Below are positions 58,301 through 61,941 of a stretch of DNA of 64,000 nucleotides, one piece after another. The stretch comes from Nectonema munidae (lineage: Eukaryota; Nematomorpha; Nectonematoida; Nectonematidae), in contig JAUIRK010000945.1 in assembly GCA_030549495.1 (NCBI GenBank), positions 1,385,501 to 1,449,500 on the forward strand, given 5' to 3'. The notes below the pieces were generated by a model. The model was not told the DNA's origin. It was given only the letters and a program-made list of their open reading frames with translations, and did not search any database. Each line of letters begins with the position of its first letter. Position 1 is the first letter of the stretch. The translations under genes and the position numbers were made by a program.

Positions 58301-58822
58301 TGAAAGATATTTCTGCAGACTTTTAATCAGTCACAAAATCTAACGGTTCAAGGCAGATTTGTTATTTACTCAAATTGCATAAAGTAGAAGTTCTTTGTCA
58401 TCTGTCAAGGGCAAACTTGCTTTAAACGTGAGCGAAGAATTTTTTGTTCCTTCTACTGCTAATATCCCTTGAGAAGCTTTCTAACGCTGTCTGGCCTATT
58501 CTGAAAGCAAATAACTCATTTTCGGCTTCTTTCCTGGAAGGAAGGATTGCGAAAGCCTCTTGCCGACTTTTCCCTGAGAGTATTGCTTTTAAAAAATGCC
58601 TTGTTTTGAACTGATAGATTATACTCATATAAAGATAGTATAATCTAGGGGCTAACAACAACAACAACAAGGATTGCGAAAAAACCGAAAAAAGGAATCA
58701 ATCAACTTACTTGGTCCATAACGCTTGCCATAGAAGTTTCCGTAGTGTTGTGGCCTGACGAGGATGAGGCAACGCGAAGCGAAGAAAAATGCGACAAGCG
58801 TTGCAGAGAGTAGCTTCATCAT
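34216..58822 (-). CDS. secreted S1 serine protease with Tyr-rich propeptide (nine exons, 348 aa)
   Basis: A complete nine-exon coding sequence (1,047 bases with stop); every GT-AG junction keeps phase. Order in the protein: signal peptide ([20 protein letters not shown]...); a propeptide of about 75 residues, rich in Tyr, Pro, Glu and Lys (repeated PYG/PY units); activation site [11 protein letters not shown]; and a catalytic domain. The triad is present: His in TAAHC, Asp in NDIALVKL, Ser in GDSGGPLAC. Cysteines fit the standard 42-58, 136-201, 168-182 and 191-220 pairs, and a propeptide Cys (GECGNP or GSCSH) can pair with PICLP as in chymotrypsinogen-like and clotting-type proteases. The S1 pocket is not trypsin-like: position 189 is Asn (TNVCFGDSGGP), 216 appears to be Val and 226 Ser, so an elastase/chymotrypsin-like preference is inferred. 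Secreted and activated by a trypsin-like cut after Lys. I cannot name an orthologue. Beclin-1 lies inside intron 1 on the other strand. Confidence 0.93.
34640..34720 (-). mobile_element. tRNA-like SINE head, minus strand
   Basis: On the minus strand TTAGTTACACTACTTAATAA and TTTTGGTTCGAGGCCAGTGT give A- and B-box-like spacing. No body could be matched to the other families. Confidence 0.4.
34940..35292. mobile_element. foldback element with TTTTGCAATTC repeats, copy 2
   Basis: Left: AATTCTATTTTGTCCTTTTG, CAATTCTATTTAGTC. Right: GAATTGCAAAAGGACAAAAT, CAAATTGCAAAAGAAC. Same iterated motif as at 17.2-17.6 kb; a lone unit also occurs at about 19675-19697. Confidence 0.6.
35995..36125 (-). CDS. 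protease exon 8: Cys168-Cys191 and S1 base
   Basis: Encodes [19 protein letters not shown], then [14 protein letters not shown]. The codon three before Cys191-Phe192 puts Asn at position 189, where trypsin has Asp. Ends in phase 0 at TTT|gtaata. Confidence 0.92.
36190..36350 (-). mobile_element. SINE family C, copy 1
   Basis: Minus strand: tRNA-like head (TATCAGCTTAAAAG..., GGTCCGGGGTTCGATCCCC) and a body whose plus strand reads ACTTTCAGCCGTAAGGCCAT, ATGCTCGCATTATGCTTAAA. The body recurs at 45.2 kb. Confidence 0.6.
36788..36923 (-). CDS. protease exon 7: catalytic aspartate (NDIALVKL)
   Basis: Encodes [24 protein letters not shown] and [10 protein letters not shown]. Holds Asp102, Cys122 and Cys136. 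Acceptor 'catgatag', donor 'gtaatt', ending one base into an Asn codon. Confidence 0.95.
37686..37812 (-). mobile_element. SINE family B, copy 2
   Basis: On the minus strand: AATGGTTTAGTGGTAGGAGC, GGTTTGGGTTCGATTCACGA, TCGTGACTATTCC and CTATACAAGATTATTCTTCT. Head, B box and tail match copy 1 in order. Confidence 0.7.
38108..38355 (-). mobile_element. degenerate SINE family A-like fragment(s)
   Basis: Plus-strand GGTAAATGGTGATGTTTTTA, TCGGGAAGGCAAAATTCC, and further on GATTTGATGCAGGAGCGAAA follow the order of family A copies with many changes and inserted sequence. Confidence 0.45.
38624..38920. mobile_element. palindromic foldback MITE, full copy
   Basis: Two arms of about 90 bp (ATGACAAATATAAAAAATTG, AACTGGACACTTTATTG..., TTTCGGAGTAACTCC and their complement) around an A/T-only centre. 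The right end continues CAATGGGCATATCTGTCAA, found also in the two related copies. Confidence 0.75.
39208..39448 (+). repeat. direct repeat flanking protease exon 6, copy 1
   Basis: GGAATAAATGCTAGAATTTC, ATGATTCAGGTTCTAAAAAA, TTTTATAGTGATTAAGATGT and AAGGATTTAGCCATTTTA recur in the same order at 40371-40635. Confidence 0.85.
39654..39780 (-). CDS. protease exon 6: [16 protein letters not shown]
   Basis: Encodes [17 protein letters not shown] and [19 protein letters not shown], the usual 'xVxxGxHxLS...V...I.HP.(Y/W)' part between His57 and Asp102. A pair of 240 bp direct repeats flanks this exon in the adjoining introns. Confidence 0.93.
40371..40635 (+). repeat. direct repeat flanking protease exon 6, copy 2
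   Basis: Second copy of the 240 bp unit, with a short insert (ATCATGCTTTCAAG) and an extra 40-50 bp near its end. The exon lies between the two copies. Confidence 0.85.
41818..43050 (-). pseudogene. decayed MULE (Mutator-like) transposase with FLYWCH-type start
   Basis: Minus-strand remnant in protease intron 5. Parts in order: about 43050-42930, [17 protein letters not shown] (FLYWCH-like, cf. CKAR(V/L)); 42930-42800, [20 protein letters not shown] (the linker 'H.HAPD...' common after FLYWCH); 42647-42294, [20 protein letters not shown] and [18 protein letters not shown] (MULE catalytic domain: DGTF..., KT..TY); 42297-41818, [25 protein letters not shown] and SHPVIWK (C-terminal part). The reading frame changes between parts and the central GCxFH(F/Y)xQ block is not visible. 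An intact 159-codon frame covers the last part. No clear terminal inverted repeats were found around it. Confidence 0.85.
43141..43203 (+). repeat. degenerate (TATG/TGTA)n tract
   Basis: ATATATGTATGTGTGTATTT, ATGTATCAATGTATGCGTGT, GTATGTATGTATC: an imperfect tetranucleotide repeat in protease intron 5. Confidence 0.75.
43330..43418 (-). CDS. protease exon 5: catalytic histidine (TAAHC)
   Basis: Encodes [20 protein letters not shown] and ILTAAHCIE, i.e. Cys42, the catalytic His57 and Cys58. Phase 0 entry, leaves two bases into a Lys codon (AA|gtgaaa). Confidence 0.95.
43493..43622 (-). mobile_element. SINE family A, copy 3
   Basis: Head with ACTTGGGTTCGATCCCCCAT and body AATTGTGCCTTCTCGATGAA, CCCCACAGTACCTTTACC. 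Located 75 bp upstream of protease exon 5 on the same strand as the gene. Confidence 0.8.
45225..45330 (-). mobile_element. SINE family C, copy 2 (fragment)
   Basis: ACTTTCAGCCGTAGTCTATA, TGCTCGCAGTATTCTTGAAG and GAGCCTTAGGGATC follow the order of the copy at 36.2 kb. The B-box half is damaged. Confidence 0.55.
45478..46682 (-). mobile_element. hAT DNA transposon remnant with terminal inverted repeats
   Basis: About 1.2 kb element. It begins CAGGGCGAGAAAAAATTGG and ends with the complement of CAGGGCGAGTAAAAGTCAAT. The flanks (ATAATTAA / ATAAATTA) look like a slightly changed 8 bp target duplication, as hAT elements make. On the minus strand, near 45700, [15 protein letters not shown] is the hAT C-terminal dimerisation signature; upstream pieces ([20 protein letters not shown]) fit a ZMYM1/TTF-type transposase. 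The frame is broken and the length is far short of a full element. It lies in protease intron 4. Confidence 0.85.
46927..47141 (-). CDS. protease exon 4: end of propeptide, activation site
   Basis: Encodes [20 protein letters not shown], then [31 protein letters not shown] and SWPWQ. K|IIHG replaces the usual R|IVGG, and SWPWQ is the standard start of the S1 fold. Phase 0 exit at CAA|gtaaat. Confidence 0.93.
47201..47236 (-). CDS. protease exon 3: PYG-rich propeptide microexon
   Basis: A 36-base exon, [11 protein letters not shown] plus a split Tyr, flanked by 'ttttttag' and 'gtaagt'. Its PYGE unit resembles PYGNRE in exon 4, suggesting internal repetition of the propeptide. Confidence 0.78.
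48853..48897 (-). CDS. protease exon 2: Tyr/Glu-rich propeptide
   Basis: A 45-base microexon with acceptor 'aatttag' and donor 'gtaact'. Encodes [14 protein letters not shown]. The phase (one base carried over at both ends) and the Tyr-rich composition continue exon 1 and lead into exon 3. Confidence 0.8.
48898..50266. other. protease intron 1 distal to Beclin-1
   Basis: 1.4 kb of AT-rich sequence that must also contain the Beclin-1 promoter and 5' UTR. No TATA-type or other core signal stands out from the background. Confidence 0.4.
50247..50266 (+). promoter_or_regulatory. acceptor-like AG immediately before the Beclin ATG
   Basis: The ATG is preceded by ...cacaatcttag. This could be the acceptor of a 5' UTR intron or a trans-splice site placed right at the start codon. 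The pyrimidine tract is weak, so the assignment is tentative. Confidence 0.3.
50267..51523 (+). CDS. BECN1: Beclin-1 / Atg6, autophagy initiation, intronless
   Basis: A single 418-codon frame for Beclin-1, the scaffold subunit of the class III PI3-kinase (VPS34) complexes that start autophagy and endosome maturation; human protein is 450 residues. Seen: N-terminal Cys cluster CCRCCQPL (13-20) and LCQEC (100-104) equivalent to the usual CxxC pairs; acidic coiled coil at about 145-225; and a C-terminal evolutionarily conserved domain from about 232, with [11 protein letters not shown] (268-278), the membrane-inserting FFW (329-331) and [20 protein letters not shown] (385-404). The BH3 stretch aligned to human LSRRLKVTGDLF reads [12 protein letters not shown], so the Gly-Asp core is lost. 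ATG follows directly after 'acaatcttag', a possible splice acceptor. The gene lies in intron 1 of the opposing protease gene and is clearly more GC-rich than its surroundings. Confidence 0.97.
   Translation: MSNVCHQSDVSLCCRCCQPLTIHSSLQPNFFKSKHLKGHPEAPLPSAAKSFNVEDADDFFQQQEKKEEQQSTPSTLSKKVKTLSYVYDVHTNDIEIEHALCQECADVLMECVNDDLMKVEQDIALYQQYLQKEEDKGLEASFSEEGGAREDEDLEREEAELEQQLAALKAELRNQETQIVEELEKVEVLQQRKEKLYLQHKGVELQLGEIEDENEHLKSELKYTQFCIDKWHRVKALEVVFEIRERGPFLAINSFRFGRSAGTTIVPWPEINHAWGQTTFLLHSLANHINFSFKRFSLVPFGACSYIKAFTDSSSVKELPLYFSGGIKFFWDTKFDQAMLSFLECFQQLVKELQRNDKTFKLPYEIVNGRLQEAATSTSCSIKAQFNSEEQWTKALKFLLTNLKWSLSWVCNQFTPQT
51656..51661 (+). terminator. poly(A) signal AATAAA after Beclin-1
   Basis: AATAAA 133 bp past the stop, followed by T-rich sequence. 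There is no genomic poly(A) tract here, so a retroposed origin is not supported on the 3' side. Confidence 0.5.
54773..55562. mobile_element. 790 bp foldback element with iterated TTTCATCG arms
   Basis: Inverted arms of about 110 bp. Each carries six or seven spaced variants of GTAATTTCATCG, GTATTTTCATCG or GTAAATTCATCG. The left end is GGTTCACTGTAATTTCATCG; the right end on the complement is GGTATCCGGTAATTTCATCG. The flanks CGTTTTTTTAG and CGTTTCTTAG resemble a 9-10 bp target duplication, which with long arms suggests a MULE-type non-autonomous element. The AT-rich interior has no frame I recognise. Confidence 0.7.
56824..56955. mobile_element. shortened copy of the AACTGGAC foldback MITE
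   Basis: Left end ATTTCTGACAGATATGACCA; ATGAAAAAAACTGGAC and its complement GTCCAGTTTTTATCATTTTT lie 12-15 bp apart. The centre of the palindrome is lost. Confidence 0.65.
57641..57727 (+). CDS. possible 28-codon small ORF
   Basis: ATG in a good context (gaaaaaATGGCC), 28 codons ([20 protein letters not shown]...) and TAG. It sits just after an acceptor-like 'tgtttccag' in a patch much more GC-rich than its AT-rich surroundings, inside protease intron 1. There is no similarity I recognise. It may be a real small peptide, a first exon or a chance frame. Confidence 0.2.
   Translation: MASHYHAPSGSHSREGGGSLDHKPGNSN
58711..58822 (-). CDS. protease exon 1: start codon and signal peptide
   Basis: ATG ATG AAG start, then a hydrophobic core [19 protein letters not shown] and [14 protein letters not shown]. 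Ends one base into a Lys codon at A|gtaagt, matching exon 2 about 9.8 kb away. The frame stays open upstream to 59041, but the sequence before the double Met is not signal-peptide-like, so I start here. Confidence 0.85.
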
Positions 58823-58850
58823 TGTGTTCACTTTAGAAGTGATTCGTGTA

Positions 58851-59540
58851 GGACAACTAAGTAGACACACACCATATGAAATGCAGTTTCCCCTCCCTCC
58901 CTCCCTCCCACCTGATTTAGGAGGAGAGAAGCTAAACCGGTGTTTGTTGAAGCTTTCGTTCTTGTTATCGCTTTCAATGACACAGATTAGTCGGTGGTGT
59001 GGTTTGAAGCAGCGATGCAGTGGGCGCGTGTATACACTCACTCTGCCTCTCTTCTTTCCATCTTTTGTGCGCTAACCTAGATTTTGTGTGAGGAAACAAC
59101 ACAAAGCACTTTTTTTGTTAATCACGTTGAAGACTTTCTCTTTCTTTCAAGTGGGTTCTTCGCTACGCCAGTTCCCCATTCTTCCCTTTTTGCGCATCAC
59201 GTGTGTGTGTGTGTCACTAGCGAATCCAGAAGAAAATTTATTCGTGTACGATTTTCCAATTTTTTCTCTCTAAAATCAATATACGGAAGTATTGTGAATG
59301 CGTACCTTTCAAGGGTATTACGCGTATTTGCAGAATTGTGGAGTCTGAAAAGTCGAACTAAGGTCGGTATCCAATAAATTTTTTAGATCTCAGAGCCAAT
59401 GTCTGATATGATTCTCTTAAGTATTTTCATTTTTGTAAGCACATGGTCTTCTTTTGTCGCATTCGGAAGTAAAACTGTTTGGTAATGCGTTCAAAGGGAG
59501 GGGAAATTTCATTTCATATGGTATGCATCTACTTACACAA
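58851..59540. repeat. inverted repeat around the protease 5' region
   Basis: Arms of about 45 bp: GTAGACACACACCATATGAA, ATGCAGTTTCCCCTCCCT at 58851-58905, and the complement AGGGAGGGGAAATTTCATTT, CATATGGTATGCATCTACTT at 59490-59540. Could be terminal repeats of a 0.69 kb element or a duplicated regulatory site. Confidence 0.55.
58890..58909 (-). promoter_or_regulatory. G-quadruplex-type tract upstream of the protease ATG
   Basis: On the gene strand five runs of three or four G, each separated by a single A (GGGAGGGAGGGAGGGAGGGG), 68 bp before the start codon. It sits in the 5' UTR or core promoter. Confidence 0.5.
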
Positions 59541-59580
59541 ATCAATGATATGTAAAAGCGGTGACAAAATTTGCCATTCC

Positions 59581-59706
59581 TTAACCGCTTATCCACATAT
59601 GTCGACTTTACAAAAATTAAATCGTCTGCATTTATCAATGCTTTTTAATACGAATCTTCTGCTTTACATTGGATATCGTCTGGTTATTCTGTTCGTTAAC
59701 GTGTGA
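59581..59706 (-). mobile_element. piggyBac-like MITE, copy 2 (worn)
   Basis: TTAACCGCTTATCC..., AAATCGTCTGCATTTATCAA, TGCTTTTTAATACGAATC, ending near TTCTGTTCGTTAACG. It matches the reverse complement of the copy at 59827 over most of its length. Confidence 0.7.
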
Positions 59707-59826
59707 GTTACAAATCAAAGGTTATTTAGATTGTTTAATTGGTTGATTAGTTTTTCAGTCAGTTTAATTTGTCAAATGACTCCGTTGAATTTCCGTATTT
59801 TTATCAATCTTTTATCTTGCCAAACG

Positions 59827-59953
59827 TTAACCCGTTAGCGAACAGAATAATCAGACGACATCTAATGTAAAGCAGACGATTTGTATTAAAAAGCATTGAT
59901 AAACGCAGACGATCATATTTTCATAAAGTCAACTCTGATCGTTTACGGGTTAA
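59827..59953 (+). mobile_element. piggyBac-like MITE, copy 3
   Basis: TTAA|CCCGTTAGCGAACAGA at one end and TGATCGTTTACGGG|TTAA at the other, 127 bp. The internal AGACGAC/AGACGAT units are the complement of those in copy 1. Confidence 0.8.
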
Positions 59954-60778
59954 TGATAATTCAAAAGTTTGATTGAAATATTTCAAGTAGCATTTGAAAT
60001 GCTCTGGATCGGTCTGTTTCCGCATTATTATCATTAGGCAGAATTTAACTTTATTTTACTTGTCTACTTTTCATCTAGACATTTACTTTAAAATACAAAA
60101 CTAAAATCGGAAAATTATTAATTTTGTTGAAATAAAAAGAAAGAATTAAAAATTTTAAATAAGATGAAAAGGGATACAAAATTCAAAATGTCGGGTTAAT
60201 TACACGTTAAAGGAAATGAAATTTTCAAAACATCTTTCAAGACTCATTTTTGGAGAGTGGTTTTGCATACATTTCAAATCCACCTTCTTATACATATTGA
60301 AAATTTGATGAAGTCATTAACTTTCATCATAAACAAATTTGATAAATTTGGGAACTATAATTTTTGCAACTACTTCTTTATCCGATTGAAGTTGTAACTC
60401 ATTGGACGAAATTGTGGGTTCGGGTAAGTTAGTGAGTGTGAAACTTGAAATTTTAGAGAACCGCGGACAGATACGTGATTTTGATGCTTCTAAACAAATT
60501 TTTCCTCCTTCCATTTATCATCTGTCAATATCGAGAAAATCAAGAATTTAATACGGTGTGATGTAAATTCTCATTATCAACACAAAATCAAAATTTAATT
60601 AGTTGAAAACAACAACCTTAAAATAAGGAGAATTTAAACTTCATTTTAATGCCCTCAAGCATTTGTTTTTCTCTTAAATATGGTTATACTTCTGCTTTAT
60701 CTATGAAATTCATTCATTGAATGAGGATAACCAATTTATTCACTCAGGTAATAAAAACTTTTCCATGTAAATAAAACT

Positions 60779-60784
60779 TTTATT
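60779..60784 (-). terminator. poly(A) signal after IFT57
   Basis: AATAAA on the gene strand 45-50 bp past the stop codon; a second one lies at 60735-60740. Confidence 0.45.
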
Positions 60785-60828
60785 AAAAAAAATATATTTA
60801 TAAGAATTTAAAAAAAAGAGGAAAAACA

Positions 60829-61914
60829 CTACTCATCCTTCATAGCGTCAAATTCAGAATTGGTAAGAGAAGCTTCAGCAAATGCCAAGGCCAGTGTTAA
60901 ATTGCCCACGTCCTCTTTCAGCGTTTTCAATAAGCTTTGGCATTTAAAGATGGCGGAGTCATCTGAGATGTGGCTGCCTCGCTCTTCAATCTCCTTTTTT
61001 AATTGATTCGTTCGCGCACTCAATTCCGCAAACTCCGCTTTTGCCTTCGCACAGTCTTCGGTGCCTCTCGCATTCTGCGATCGCACTTGCAACAGCTCTT
61101 GAAAACTGCGTCGATACTCGTCCAAAATTGGCTTCGGCACACTTGAATCCACTTCTTTGCTCAGCGACTCATTCCTCTTCCTCACTTCATCGCTAACGCT
61201 CCGTAATCCTTGGCCTGCCTTCTCTAGAGTTTCAATGCATCTCTTCAAATTATTACTAGATGTCTTCAACTTGTTCAGTTTAAAAGCGAAATCTTCCTCC
61301 ATCCGACTTCTCATCATTTCAAAATGTGGCTGCAGAGATTCAGCCTCCTTCTCGAAATCAATATTTTCTTCGACTACTCTACTTCGCTCATCATTCAGTT
61401 CTTCTTCTTCTTCTTCTGGTTCGGATTCCGAATTCAACTCTTTTTCTGAAGAAGATTCAACAAATGCACACACTTGACTCCCTTCCTCTGATGCATCGAC
61501 AGATTCGTGGTAAGGAATGTATTTGATTTTTGAAAAGCCGTCATTATTCTTTTGCAAAGCCCGCTCCAGTAAAAAGTTCAAAACTTTGCAAGCAGCGTCA
61601 CCACTTCCACACTTGAGCTTGGAAAGGGGGAACTCCATTAGAAAGCCGGCTCCTTTCAGGCGATCGCTTAAATTCGCCAAAAGAGAACTCGGATTGGAAT
61701 CTGTCATAGAAGGCAGAGTAAATCTCGCGGAGTCATCCTTCACTTCTGCTAGAAGCCATGAGGAGAGAGAGATGAAGGAAGCAAACTGCTCACCAGGATT
61801 CAAAGAAATCTCAAAGTACTTCTCGAAAAAAGGTCCTATCTTGTATTTCTTGCAAAATTTTTCTTCATAATTCAAAAATTTCAACTTTTCAACAATGCCA
61901 AAGCGAGAAGTCAT
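60829..61914 (-). CDS. IFT57: IFT57 (Hippi), intraflagellar transport complex B, intronless
   Basis: A single 361-codon frame for IFT57, a peripheral IFT-B subunit needed for anterograde transport in cilia. Seen: VEKLKFLNYEEKFCKKY (8-24; human VEKLKLLRYEEEF), NPGEQF (39-44) and FPLSKLKCGSGDAACKVLNF (95-114; human FPPSKLKSGYG...). These belong to the N-terminal calponin-homology-like domain. A Ser/Glu-rich acidic linker follows (about 154-190), then a coiled coil to the end with EIEERGSHISDDSA, matching human 'EMEEKGSSMTDGTP'. Human IFT57 is 429 residues; this one lacks about 40 residues before the CH-like domain. Directly upstream is 'ttttttcctctctaaaag' 9 bases before the ATG, a good acceptor, so a short upstream coding or leader exon is possible. 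Confidence 0.95.
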   Translation of the reverse strand: MTSRFGIVEKLKFLNYEEKFCKKYKIGPFFEKYFEISLNPGEQFASFISLSSWLLAEVKDDSARFTLPSMTDSNPSSLLANLSDRLKGAGFLMEFPLSKLKCGSGDAACKVLNFLLERALQKNNDGFSKIKYIPYHESVDASEEGSQVCAFVESSSEKELNSESEPEEEEEELNDERSRVVEENIDFEKEAESLQPHFEMMRSRMEEDFAFKLNKLKTSSNNLKRCIETLEKAGQGLRSVSDEVRKRNESLSKEVDSSVPKPILDEYRRSFQELLQVRSQNARGTEDCAKAKAEFAELSARTNQLKKEIEERGSHISDDSAIFKCQSLLKTLKEDVGNLTLALAFAEASLTNSEFDAMKDE

Positions 61915-61941
61915 AAACCCCTTCTTTTAGAGAGGAAAAAA
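61915..61941 (-). promoter_or_regulatory. acceptor-like pyrimidine tract just upstream of IFT57 ATG
   Basis: On the gene strand the sequence reads gattttttcctctctaaaag, then AAGGGGTTT and ATG. It fits the acceptor of a leader intron or a trans-splice site. No upstream exon could be identified. Confidence 0.35.

Larger units (their letters stand above)
51524..58710. other. protease intron 1 between Beclin-1 and exon 1
   Basis: 7.2 kb. Holds the Beclin 3' end, the TTTCATCG foldback, a shortened AACTGGAC foldback, the small ORF at 57641, and a coding-like patch at 52470-52600 that I cannot assign (complement reads [20 protein letters not shown]). A phrase AGCGTCTGTGTGTCTGTCTG at 53165 is seen in small transposons of other animals. 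The rest is plain AT-rich sequence. Confidence 0.5.
58823..60778. other. spacer between the protease and IFT57 genes
   Basis: 2 kb. Protease promoter side with the G tract and inverted arms, a short (GT)n at 59200, two piggyBac-like MITEs in opposite orientation, and otherwise AT-rich sequence. Confidence 0.5.

Noticed and set aside
58764-59075. 103-codon plus-strand frame opposite the protease signal-peptide exon
   Set aside because: Mirror frame of the Pro/Gly-rich CCTCCC tract and the exon; low-complexity composition.
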